NCBI GenBank assembly: GCA_950295325.1
Contig: OX485804.1
Location: forward strand, 66,132,033 to 66,196,032
Direction: 5' to 3'
DNA from: Polytrichum commune
Lineage: Eukaryota; Streptophyta; Polytrichopsida; Polytrichales; Polytrichaceae
Length of the DNA: 64,000 nt
Numbering within the stretch: position 1 is the first letter of the stretch; every line of letters starts with the position of its first letter. Shown here piece by piece: positions 23,501 through 34,405 of the stretch. The position numbers and the translations under genes are program-made. The notes below the pieces were generated by a model that did not search any database, was not told the origin of the DNA, and saw only the letters and a list, made by a program, of their open reading frames with translations.

Positions 23501-26500
23501 GCCCGCAACGTATGGATGGAATTTGAAGTGGTTTCGTGGTTAAAGTGTAGGTCGAAAACACGGATATGGTTATTGCGAACTGTTCTAAAGCTTGTGTCCC
23601 CCCTGTGTCCCATGATCTTGGAATTATTATCTGCAGGCTTTGCTGAAGGCAGGGGTGGATTCCTTTGAAAAGCTAGCAGCCGCTGATCCCCGCCGTTTAG
23701 AGACACTAACTGGACGCAGGTATCCTTTCGGAGATCAGCTGAAAGCATCTTTACATGATCTTCCACCGAAAGTAGACATGATGCTTTCTGAATCAGATGA
23801 TGGTAAAGACCAGTGTATTCTCACGCTTACGCGGGCCTCCGGATCACGTCTGTCAACCAAGAGATTTCATGTGGCCGAATTGGTCAGTTCTCAAACCGAA
23901 TTCATTTGCAATTTGAATGGTTGGAGTATACAAGAATAACGCTGCTGAAGGAGTCTTCAACATAAAGGTCATAAGTCATTTGATATCCCCCCCCCCCGCA
24001 TACATATGAATCAACTTGAATGCTGGAAATAACAATGTAGTGTATTCAAATGACCACTAAATATATTGTAGCAAAGAAGTTTTCCCGGTTTCCAACTATG
24101 ACCCACTCAGCTTAATCCTTGCCCCCTCCAGGTGGTGGGAAACTTAGCAGATAACAGGTTACTGTTTCGCGAGAAAATCAGGTATCATCATCGATCCAAT
24201 TTCATAACTTCCGTAAGTTTTCAAAATGAAGTGCTTCTAATAGAGTGCTCACCTTCGTCTGTTGCACTGCCCCTGACAGGATGGATCAATTTTCGAGGTA
24301 AGTCAAGAAATCAATACCTCTTAGGTTTTTGAAGTAAGTGCATACCTGCTAACCTAATTCCCGGACATAGCCATGTATATGCCACGTTCATATATACTTA
24401 AGTGTGCCCGTTTTGGGAGGTGTCTGCCTCCTTTGCATATTGGTTTTTGGTCCCCTATATGCACTTGACGCAATCAGTCAGATTGAACCCAGATTTATTA
24501 TTCTAGTGTATTGCTTGCAATCACTTCCTCTTGATGATCCTTGATCAATTAGATAATCTAATATTCAGAATGCATGTGCAGTCCTTACACCATCACTATC
24601 CAAACCAGTACAGCTATGGGTGACGTGTGTGACGTTATTGTTGCTGCCCTCATCTCTGAAGATTACGGTGAGTGATCGCAGTACTGCTTCTCGAAATCCT
24701 CTCACTGTTACTTTATAGACATTACATTTCTCATTTTGTTGGAATCGCTTGCGCGTGGCTTTCAGTTGGAGTTGATGTTCTTCGCAAATTAGTCATCAGC
24801 CACGCATCAAGACAAAGGGACCATGGACTCAGTAGGGAGAAGGGTGGGCAATCGCCACAGACGTCGATTACAAATTTCTATATCTCGTCTCCTTTCAAAG
24901 AAATCAATAGTCCAGGCATTCCTGATTGCACAACATCCTCCAACTCAGATATGCATCCCAAATCCAACCCTGTAACAATACCAGAATGCTCACAACAGAA
25001 CAATTGTGCAGCTACTTCTGTACCTTCCAATGGAGATCACGCAACTCGCTGTCCTCCAAAGAGATTAATCTGCAAACCTGCTTCATCAAATTCCAGTACT
25101 TTTCTCGGAAATTTAAGTACCCGTAGTGACCAGTCACGTTGTGAAAATCCAACCTGGATGGATAAACAAGATCTCAATGAGCTGGATTGTGAAGTTATGG
25201 ACGCACAAACGCCACAAAGATCACTCACACGATGTTCTGCAATATCCTCGAGCTCAGATGGTCATGTGGAATCTTTGCATTCCAGCCCACGAGTAGCGTC
25301 CGAACGTTCACAGAAAGTTACAGATAAATTAGCTTCTACCTTTGCAATGCCTCGCAGACAAGATCCACCCCGTTACCCTCCAAAGAATTTCACTTGCAAT
25401 TTTCTCTCGTCCTCTCCCAAGACTTCCTTAACTAGAATCGACATCAGCGCTGACGAATCCTCGTTTAAGGGCTCAACTCTGGTAGATGAGGAGAACTCGA
25501 GGCTTCCTGTGGCTACAAGCGACATTGCTGATGTCTCCCCATATCAATTCTCTAATGGGGGTACGTCGCTCACCTCCATTTTTCCTCGGGATGTCCAGGA
25601 ATTACCAAGAAGCGCTAATTCAGGGACAAGATCAATGGCAAGGCTGCCCCCAAATCCTACCTCTAGATTGACCCCCAAGGCCCTCTTTCAAGACATCAAC
25701 CTAAGAACCTCCAAGAAATGTTCAAGCGGAGACGATCCTTCCACCGCCATTGAATTGACAACAAGCCCCAGAAAGATCTTTGTAGCCAAATCAGCTCATG
25801 TAAACACAGATTCGGGATTTCATGGAGAGGCAGAAGTTGCGTTCGACACCGACATGCCCCGATACGAAGAATTGGATGCGTCACCATGCATACATGTCCC
25901 CTGTGCACCTGCACCAACTTCCAGCTTGACTACCTTCTCATATTCCCCAGATTTTGTTGCATCCATCCCGAGGAGAAACACCCGACCACCCAAGTACTTA
26001 AATATCGCCGCCAATATGGAGAACGCAAGCCATCAAGTGAAAGACTTCAGTTCCATATACCGCAAAACGCAGCCTTGTCGTAAGGAGCTGCAGTCTCTTG
26101 AGGCTATTTTATGTGCAGTACAGGCTTCGGATGATTGCGCTGAAATGCAGAATCGTTTTCCAAAAAAGCTTCGGTACACAGCCTTGGGAATTCCAGATAT
26201 TCGATCAACTCATCGACAAGATTCGAGGGGAATGGCATTGCAGAATATGTCCACACGAGCAAGGTCTGTATCGTCTTATGAAATGGTTTGCTGCTGATTT
26301 TCTTTGCATTCATGTCTTTTGATTCGTTTGGTATTGCCTTTCAGTTTGAATCCTGGATTTGAGGCTCTGCAGATCTGATATAGCTCTAGCTCTGGACTTT
26401 GGGGAGAAGCAATCGTTTTGGGAAAAAAACCTGAGCAGCTCTAAGATGAATAGCCTGCCTCCTAACTCAGGGTATTACTCATTGCCATTGTTTCTTTGGC

Positions 26501-27807
26501 TAGTAATACTGTTCTCTGAATATACTCAGCCGACTAATCGAAGTATTTAAAAGTTGATCATTGAGGGACATGCAGTGTTTATTTGAGTGAAGGGATTGAT
26601 CGAGTTCCTTCTCTAGTAAGCTGTACGTGTCGATTTCTTTTCGTTGACACCCATATTTATTTGGGTTGAGGTGGTACAGATTTGAATCTCCCGACGCTAT
26701 GCCAGCTCAATCTTTGCAAAGCGCGCCCCCAAGTCGTACCTCTCTTTATAAAGAACTGAAGAGCTTCACTTGGAAACCTACATCTCATACTTCAAGGTTG
26801 TCCTAGGAATCTCCCCTGAAGCTTCAGTTATATTTCGTCAACCCAATGAGAACTATTTAGATGTTTCACATGATGCAGCGATCACTCAAGGTTTGAAATA
26901 ATGCAGAATTGAAACACATGAAGTGGAGAACGCTACCGACATGTGTCCACGTCGAACATCTCCAGAAAAGCACTTGAAGAACTCGACTTTGGAGGATGCA
27001 TCTACCAATAAAAGGTTGTGGACTCAGTTATATGCAAATGTCGTGTGTCTAAATTACCAGCACTGGTGGATCAAATGGACAGGATCTCTAACTCCTTTTA
27101 TCTTCCGGTGTCTAAGAAAAATAATGTGACACAAGCATTATGTGACTGGAACATTCCGAAGCACTAAAATCTGTAGTCTCACATAATCGTTGCAGATTTG
27201 AACCTGATGGTGACTTTGTCAAGGACAAGCATAAGAATGCCTTCCTAACAGAAGACTATACTAGCTACAGAAAGGAGCCTACAGTAGCCATGGCCAGGTT
27301 ATAAATCGTTTCCGAATCCCAAACAGAGTCACCGGAAGTTTAGTGTATACTGGTATTTCTTTTATTATTGCTCTCCTGCATGATATGATAACTGAAGAGA
27401 GAATGAAGTCCACGAAAGAACATAAAATGTCAAAGCTGATTAACTCATGAAAACAGCGCACGAGCTCTGGCCTTTGGAATATCCTTTAATTTTTCTTGTT
27501 CTTGGAGCTTCCACAAAGGATACGCTACAAGAATTTAATCGTGCACTTGACCCCTGGTGTTGGTGAATCATCAACAATTGCACTCCAAAGGAGTTTAAGG
27601 GATTCGGTTGAAGGAAGAAATTGAGAATTTCATCCATTAAATTAATTGCAGAAGCTTAGTCATTTATCCTCTTTGGCTAATGCAATCGCCTTCCACAGAT
27701 CTGATGAAGCACAGAAGTCCCTGTCGGAGAAATTAAGCGCCACTCAACCTTCTCCAGCTGGTCAGCAAGAATTCATGGGCTACAAGAGCCTATTCTCGTT
27801 CCTCTGA
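17515..27807 (+). CDS. HFM1/MER3: meiotic DNA helicase HFM1/MER3 (28 exons)
   Basis: This encodes the Ski2-like 3'-5' DNA helicase that stabilises recombination intermediates for class I meiotic crossovers. Exons: 17515-17594, 17814-17997, 18393-18554, 18697-18934, 19308-19344, 19528-19574, 19822-19859, 20030-20051, 20208-20420, 20713-20869, 21088-21139, 21449-21520, 21777-21826, 21947-22064, 22189-22252, 22342-22425, 22574-22699, 22809-23008, 23267-23455, 23637-23882, 24132-24181, 24280-24297, 24582-24667, 24766-26263, 26373-26471, 26907-27014, 27196-27297, 27660-27807. All phases agree, giving 1495 residues. Visible motifs are Walker A APTGSGKT (51-58), DEVH box (169-172), SAT (212-214), motif VI GRAGR (413-417, preceded by Ser where Cys is usual), a Sec63-like region (about 500-800) with helix-hairpin-helix GVGTVTAKALLKAGV, and a long Ser/Pro-rich, probably disordered tail. 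It ends in GYKSLFSFL, like the plant family terminus. The acceptor of the last exon (AAGCTTAG) is the least certain. No stop or frameshift is seen. Confidence 0.92.
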
Positions 27808-28893
27808 AGTTCCTTCACTTACCTCGAGAACGAAATCTTGCTTCTAGCCAAACTCCGCCCAACTTGTGAGTGCCCATCAATCTTCAACAATGCCTATCAC
27901 AAGACCCATGGTTCTTCTGACAGTTGCATATGCATGAACCACACTTTCCTGAATTCCTGTGATTCGGATCAGTTGGTAACTTTGATAATGAACTTCTTGT
28001 TTCAAAAAGTGTTGAGAATTGAGTACTCTGCTGCCATACCTGCTTGCTTGTACATGAAGTTCTGCATCTATGAGAGACCAGGTACATTTCTTGTAAAATT
28101 GAAGACATCGTACCCATATCCTTGTCAACTCAATTATACAAAAAAAAAGGGTCACGGAGGGGATGCTCCATACATCCGACAAGTATCATGGTTTTCTGTA
28201 GGAGACAGAATATCTTGTGCAATCTGTTTCAGGGTCCACACCCACATGGCAGAACGGCCCGCGCAATTGACGGTATGTTCACCCAACAACAAACTCATGT
28301 TGCGGCACATTATTGCTTGATGTCGAGTCATGCTTGGGCACTGTACGTCTGCTCACTGTTACGTATAATTGCAAGGATGAAACTTTCAATGTTGAATCGA
28401 CCATGAACGAACCTCCTACTTTACTTCCACGTTATTTAGTTAGTAGATTCGAAGACTGCATCTCGTAGATTGACGGCACTCACAGGAGTCATGGAGCGGG
28501 TGACCCTTCGACTCTAGGCAGTAAGTAGTACCTTACATAATGTCAAAAGCGTCAATGTTTGCATCCTACTTGAAGTCTTGGTAAGAGTACTGAGAGTACC
28601 AAAACCATGCTGACGAGCCAAAAAAAATTGGTGGGCTCCCCTCGTCCCCAACATCTAGACAGAATGATTTAGGAAGTGAGCGTCTCTCAATGATGACGTT
28701 GGGAACAGTTCAATTGTTAGGAATACGTGGACCAACAATAATATTCCTTCACTCACGAGCACAAATTACTAGTAACGGCCCGGTATTATATGGATATATA
28801 TAGATATGTTTTAAAAATAGTTGATGCAATTTATGACGTATAGGGGACCCCTTAGAACAGCCCGCTACAAGACAGGAAACCAATAGATACATA
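27808..28893. other. 3' flank of the HFM1 gene, no further gene supported
   Basis: The first few hundred bases are probably 3' untranslated sequence. The open frames at 27838-28320 and its antisense have no recognisable family and no consistent splice extension. Nothing else is identified. Confidence 0.45.
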
Positions 28894-29639
28894 CAGTCTA
28901 ACCTCTTTACTACGACACTCGTTTGTTTATACGACACCCTCGATATTACAACACATTTTTGCAACACCAAACTTCTTAGTCCAAACCTCCCTCTTTTAGA
29001 CGACTACGACGCTCGATAATGCAACATTCATCAGGTAGTTAATGCTAAAATTCTTTTCATCTATGTTATGTACATGTAAAATACATATGTTTTTACTTGG
29101 GAACTACTTGGGAACTTCACTTATCATTGGGGACTTAATGATAATTAGGGTTACTAGTGTAGAATGGACATGGTTAGGGTTAGAGTGGTCTCCTGCCTAG
29201 TACGTCGCCTCGCACACGGGTGATATAGTATCACCAATATCTTGATGCTAAACGTCATGTATCATTGTTGTTTAGTTTCTTATTGGAGAACTCCTTATAT
29301 TTTGGTGTTAATGAAATTATTAGTTTTCAGAAGTTAGTAGGGAATTTAAATAAGATGACGGTTGCTAACTTGGGTAGGCAACACCTGAGATCTTGGGACT
29401 TCTATTTCAAGAGTTCTTGAATATATTTGTATTTGTTTGGAGTTATAAGTTATTATTTCATACCATCTATATTGCTTAAACTCGTTGTATATATTTTTAA
29501 GTATATATTACTTATGTTTTCATATTCCCTCAATAATATGACAACTTTACGCCATTTGTCATATCAATGAGAAAACGATACGTCCATAATACGATTTTTT
29601 TGTGTTTCCCAAACGTGTCATACTAAAGAGGGAGAACAA
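28894..29639. mobile_element. pogo/Emigrant-like (Tc1-mariner group) non-autonomous element
   Basis: The left end reads TA|CAGTCTAACCTCTTTACT followed by ACGACACTCG, close to the known pogo/Emigrant style of terminus (CAGT, then ACCTCT). The right end, read in reverse, is TTGTTCTCCCTCTTTAGTATGACACG followed by a TA at 29640-29641. The subterminal region repeats ACGACAC. No transposase is visible in about 746 bp. The terminal repeats are imperfect, so this is a decayed copy. Confidence 0.55.
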
Positions 29640-29682
29640 TAGCAAGATAATGTTTTTATTGTATGTACCCCTCAGACCTACG

Positions 29683-29975
29683 CTGACTATCCCAATTTGT
29701 GTGTGTTACTATTCGGAGTTACGCAGTGCTATAACTATTTTAATGAGAACGTAGTATGTTACCAAGCAAAATCATTTATGTTCTATAATGTCCGACCAAC
29801 CTATTGAACTTTCATTAGTAAAAATTGAACTCCCTAAGTAAGACGTTATCGTACTGTGTAACTCCAAACAATAGCACGAACAGACACTTCATTCACGTCG
29901 GTCCCCTATTGGGGATCGAAGTTTCTTCTCTCTCTCTCCAAACAATAACACACACTAATTGGGATAGTCAGTGAA
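29683..29975. mobile_element. MITE with long terminal inverted repeats, interrupted by a SINE fragment
   Basis: The left end CTGACTATCCCAATTTGTGT (29683 on) is mirrored by ACTAATTGGGATAGTCAG at 29958-29975. The inverted repeat continues inward (left 'ggagttacgcagtgctataac', right 'gttatcgtactgtgtaactcc') for about 50 bp. A 60-bp insertion splits the right arm. Without the insertion and its duplication the element is about 219 bp. Interior blocks recur near 187-310 and 45885-46010. Confidence 0.75.
29878..29937 (+). mobile_element. 5'-truncated SINE fragment with a 14-bp target duplication
   Basis: The block GAACAGACACTTCATTCACG to a CT-rich tail matches the 3' end of the SINE at 40240-40618 read in reverse. 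It is flanked by CCAAACAATAGCAC (29864-29877) and CCAAACAATAACAC (29938-29951), 13 of 14 identical, a target-site duplication made from the right arm of the surrounding MITE. Confidence 0.75.
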
Positions 29976-29995
29976 GTTTTGGAATTTAAAGGGGA

Positions 29996-30010
29996 GGGGG
30001 GGGGGGGGGG
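29996..30010 (+). repeat. homopolymeric G tract
   Basis: An almost pure run of G, about 15 bp, lies just after the nested MITE/SINE. Similar tracts occur at 2866 (as C), 16386, 23987 (as C, in an HFM1 intron), 43893 and 47676. Confidence 0.9.
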
Positions 30011-30514
30011 TTAACAGCTTCTAGCAAGACTTTCACAGGAATAATTACATAACGGTCAAGAAATCATGTGCACTTGGTGGTGAGTTTTAAAAGGTGTCTT
30101 GTATGTCACGGTTCATACATCTTCAAGCTTTCGTAAAAAAAAATTTTAAAAAAAATCATCTTGTTTTCAATCATGGATCAACTTCACCTGCAAATTCAAA
30201 TCATTATCCATCTACTTTTCAGAACGGACCAGAATGTGAGGGGGTTATATTACGTTACGAACAAGTGCTCATATACTGTAACATGTCTACCTATTAGGTG
30301 ATAAAAAAAACAGGGAGACATTCAAGAATATGTCGATTATTACATCCTTATAATGAATCAATCAATTAATGTACCAGGTTGTGGGGGGTGTGTAGTTAGT
30401 GTGGAATACTATTTGATGTTCCGTGGTGCTGTAACATTGTATTGATTCTTTCTGGAAAACTAGGAGGAAAGTGGCTACGGCCTTGAAGTGGAGTCGCTAA
30501 CCATCTCGTACTAA

Positions 30515-31010
30515 GGCCACTTCACACACGAGATTGAGAGCCCGTGACCATTACATTTCAAGCACTCATTGGTGGAAAAGGCGGAGCCGGTCCAAGTTCA
30601 CTTCACACTACATTTGAGAGACCAACGGAGTATGTGAATGCAAGATGGACGTAAAGTCTACATGGATTCCTACATGGCATCAAATGGATCATGTTTCATG
30701 GTCACTTGGACTATTTTTAAAATCCACCTCTTGGAGGCAGGCCTAACACAAAACCGAGAGATCATGGCACTCTGAACATTCACAACCGTTGAATTATTCT
30801 AATCTATCACATATGAAGACCTGCATGAATAGAAATTCATTGAAATAGCATTTGGTTGAGGACCCGGTCACATATGACTTCACACTACACTCTAGAGTTT
30901 GTGACCACACTACATGAGTTTGGAGGTGTGTTGGGACGGCCTTTGGACACTTTCTTTTGGGCTCTCACAATTTCATGGTCACGGCTCTTGGCTCGTGTGT
31001 GAAGTGGCCC
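30515..31010 (-). mobile_element. PIF/Harbinger-like MITE family A, copy 1
   Basis: A 496-bp element with inverted ends GGCCACTTCACACACGAG... and ...CTCGTGTGTGAAGTGGCCC, flanked by TAA at 30512-30514 and TAA at 31011-31013. The 3-bp TWA duplication and GGGCC-type end fit Tourist-like PIF/Harbinger MITEs. The interior ('tgaatgcaagatggacgtaa', 'catgtttcatggtcacttgg') is shared with the other copies. No coding capacity. Confidence 0.85.
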
Positions 31011-31348
31011 TAATCACATGTTTCATATCCTAGGAGAAGCGGCAATTGTTTAAGACCTCATCTACCCTTAAAATGTCGTGTTCCTAAGCTCAGTACAAGT
31101 ATCTCAAAGGGCTCAAAGTGTCGTTGGTAAGCTTGAAGGAGCGACACGAGGCTTACCGAAAAAAGCCACCTGGCACGAGAAGATTAGCCCAAGTGTTGGA
31201 ATCTTAGATTAAAAAATTTCGCAAGCCAATGGATTTTGCACCTTGGAATCGCTTGGGGCAACAAGAGAGAATTATTGCATACTACACTAAACGTTGTATA
31301 TTGTGTCATATGGTATTTTAATGTCACCGTGGTAGCTCATCTAATGTG

Positions 31349-31491
31349 ATTCATTAAATGGAATAAGCTAACAGAATAGTTTGAAATGCCACAAGCAAAA
31401 AATCATATAACCTAATTGACTACAAGTTGAATAGGCTATGACCCTCATTAAATCGTTATGTAATATCCCAGTGGTTGCTGCGAAGAATGTC
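31349..31491 (+). repeat. dispersed repeat family H, copy 1
   Basis: About 143 bp beginning ATTCATTAAATGGAA and ending GTGGTTGCTGCGAAGAAT is repeated in the same orientation at 58848-58988 with scattered differences. It is not part of the other families. Its class is unknown. Confidence 0.7.
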
Positions 31492-33156
31492 GTTCAATCT
31501 TGTGCCCTTGTTCGTTTTAACTAAGTTTTTGCTAAACTTCGGGTTGATCCAATGTGAGCTCGATTTGTGCTTTTTGGCCAGCGTATATACAACTAACCAC
31601 CTCATATGGTAGTTGACGATGGACCTTACTTTGTTGGCACGATTCCTACTCAGTATCCAAAATTTTCATAATTGAACAAATATGATAGTCAATTGCTTAT
31701 GAATAACTAGTATTTAAGTATATTAGGACAAATCACGTGTTCAAAAATAATAAGGCTATGTGCACTTGTGGGGACAAGAACAGATCAAATGACAACAACA
31801 ACAACAACAACAACACCAACCATAACTTTGAAGGTTTCTATTCCATGTTTGTCAACCAACATATTTGTGTAATTTGCGATCTAGTGTATGTCATATTCAC
31901 GGTTGGAATCAACCAAAATTCCTACATAAATACGTACTTAAAATCCTAGTTGTATAGGTCTACAAGTATTACCATGGATGATTGAAAGATGGATGAATTC
32001 CATGCCAATTGTTGAAACAAAGGTTGGTTCTCCCCATTCATTTGTCCAACAGGGAGAACTAGCTACTACACTAAATATTGAATTTTGTGTCACCAATTCT
32101 ATTTGTCTTGCTTGATACTACGGACCAGTTTAGAATATTGTGAAGAAGTGCACCGGTCAATCAAGAATTTCAACCCAAGACAAGGTTATTTGAAGCAATG
32201 GTTGATATGGCAGACAAGATGGAAAAACTTTAAATTTCAAATTTCAAAAAGAAAAGGCCTCGAGCTCAAGTTCCCCATAGGTCAAGTTTCTTATTTGAGG
32301 GTTTGAGGTTACCCAAGAAACTCGACCTCTAGAAAACTCCCCTAGCATACCATGCTGCCATGTTGCTAGCCATGTCGTTTTTTCATCCATGCTTGAAGTT
32401 CCCACGGGAAAAGTCTCGGCCACAATGTAAACTCCAACCGGCGAAGAACCCATTATGCAGCCAACCATCTTGCTCCATTCCAGTAAAACTCTTGACCAAC
32501 TGGTGCACTTCTTCACCGTAGTCTAAACCAACCTTAATTGTAAACCGCCCATGTAGGTGTCACCAACACTAAATTGCAAACCGCCCATGTAGCGGAGGGA
32601 CCCCCTAAAAGTAGGTGTCTAGAGCCAATCCTAGAGGGGAATCTCAATCCTTATATAAATAAATTTTCCAACGAACAAAGGCCACTAAAGGCCACTAAAG
32701 GACCACATAAAGTACTTTGGAATTACAGGGCAAAAGCCCAGTGGCACCTGCACCCACCTGAAAGTGCCGTATATACTGTCCCCGACACGTATTATACATG
32801 ATCGTATGTTCGTGCGTATGATACCGAGAAACCGTATGGGCAGATAAGAAGCCTGTGACGTGGGACAGCCAATGGGAGCGAGGCGTGCCCATGTTGGGGC
32901 GTGGGCCCATGAGAGAAAGACTTTGGGGAGCTGGTTTCTATTCTAAGCTTATGATTCCCAACTTCCCTAGCTTGCTAGCTAGCTTAGCCCCCTACATTCG
33001 ACCCTTTGCTCGGACCCAAATTTCCAAGTCTTTCCGGAACCCGTATTGAATTTGTGGTCATGGCCGTGACCGGAAGTTCATAGGTCAGCCCCAATTCTTT
33101 CCCTTCCTTTTTCCCCAATGAATATTGGGAACTTGTGTGTTGAGAAGTCGTCCAAC
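31492..33156. other. intergenic stretch with MITE fragments and an (AAC)n run
   Basis: It contains an (ACA)n microsatellite near 31795-31816, a partial inverted family C MITE at about 31955-32110, and a local duplication of AATTGNAAACCGCCCATGTA near 32537 and 32573, with a third copy near 47012. No gene is supported. Confidence 0.5.
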
Positions 33157-34405
33157 TTAACCCCTTGATATTGTGCTCACACTAGGGCTCGTCGTTGGTC
33201 CTGGGTAATAGGAGGAGGTCCCCTTCTTCATAGGGAAAGTGCATCTCTTTCTGGGAATTATTGTTGCCACCGAGGGTTTTTCAATCTGCTCGCAATAACC
33301 TCGGTGCAGACAAGACAAGAACTTCTATCGTCCAAAGTTAACTCCTTGATACTATGCCCACGTTAGGGCTAGTCGTTGGTCATGGGTAATAGGATGAGGT
33401 CACCATCTTCATAGGGAAAGTGCATCTCTTTTTGGAAATTATTGCTACCAGTGAGGGTTTTTCGTCCTGCACGTAGTAACCTCAGTGCATGCAAGGAAAG
33501 AACACCTATCGTCCAAGTTAACTCCTTAATACCTTGCCCACACTAGGGCTAATCGTTAGTCATGGGTAATAGGAGGAGGTCCCCCTCTTCATAGGGAAAG
33601 TACATCTCTTTCTGGAAATTGTTGCTACCACTCAGGATTTTTCGTCTTACGTGCAGTAACCTTAGTGCAAACAAGACAAAAACTCCTACTGTCCAAGTTA
33701 ACCCCTTGATACCATGCCCACATTAAGGGCCGCTTTACACTTAGAGGCCGGGCCAATTCGTTGTGTAAGAGGCTTGAAATCCTCATTTGTGATTGGTCAA
33801 AAGGCTCAAATCGGCCCCAACCCCTTTACATCTAGAGGCCGGGCCGATTTGGTGGTATGATTTTTTAAATTAAAAAATGTATGTTATGACACGGCCCGAG
33901 CTCGTTGAATTGGGTGCACCCAAAATGGAAGGCCAATTCTTGGCCTAGAGGCCAATGTCATATTCCACTAAAAAAATCTTCTTAAATAAAGTATAATTTT
34001 TTAAAGTGAACTAGATCCATTGGATTATGTGGAATCTAAAGGCTCTATCTTAGATTATGCTACATCCGTTGGATTAGGCTAATTTTTTTGAATCAGCTTG
34101 GCTTCTTGGCCCGAGGGCCTTTACATATGGGAAAATTGGCCCCCAGTATAATCTTATTATAATGTGTAGTAGAGGCCGGCCTCCAACCCAAAAAAGGCTG
34201 AAATTTTGTGCAATCGGCCTCAAGGGAAATTGGCCCGGCCTCTAGGTGTAAAGCGGCCCTAAGGCTAGTCGTTGGTTTGGGGTAATAGGAGGAGGTCCCT
34301 CTTCATAGGGAAAGTGCATATATTTTTGGAAATTACTGCTACCAGTAAGGGATTTTTCGTCATGCTCACAATAACCTCATTGCAAACAAGACAAGAACTC
34401 CTATC
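33157..34405 (+). repeat. tandem array, four units of about 180 bp, one split by a MITE
   Basis: Units begin with TTAAC(T/C)CCTTGAT near 33157, 33338, 33518 and 33698, so the period is 180-181 bp. Each has 'gggctagtcgttggtc', 'atagggaaagtgcatctctt' and 'gaggg(t/a)tttttcgtc'. The fourth unit is split after 33726 by a 533-bp MITE and resumes at 34260. The period is in the range of plant satellite monomers, but only four units are present. Confidence 0.9.
33727..34259. mobile_element. Harbinger-like MITE family B inside the tandem array
   Basis: A 533-bp element whose 32-bp ends differ by one base; they start GGGCCGCTTTACAC and continue into AGAGGCCGGGCC. It is flanked by TAA at 33724-33726 and 34260-34262. 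A related subterminal copy (AGAGGCCGGGCCGATTTGG) lies at 33832. No transposase is seen. Near-perfect ends suggest a fairly recent insertion. Confidence 0.9.

Noticed and set aside
24672-26297. The 541-residue open frame as a gene of its own
   Set aside because: Its first residues are intron translation before the acceptor at 24766 and its last residues lie past the donor at 26264. It is exon 24 of HFM1.
27838-28320. A 160-residue plus-strand frame just after HFM1
   Set aside because: No family resemblance, overlapped by antisense frames of equal length, and lies in the probable 3' flank.
32530-33120. GC-richer stretch considered as a gene or gene fragment
   Set aside because: No frame shows a domain or consistent splicing, and part of it (AAACCGCCCATGTA) is a local repeat.
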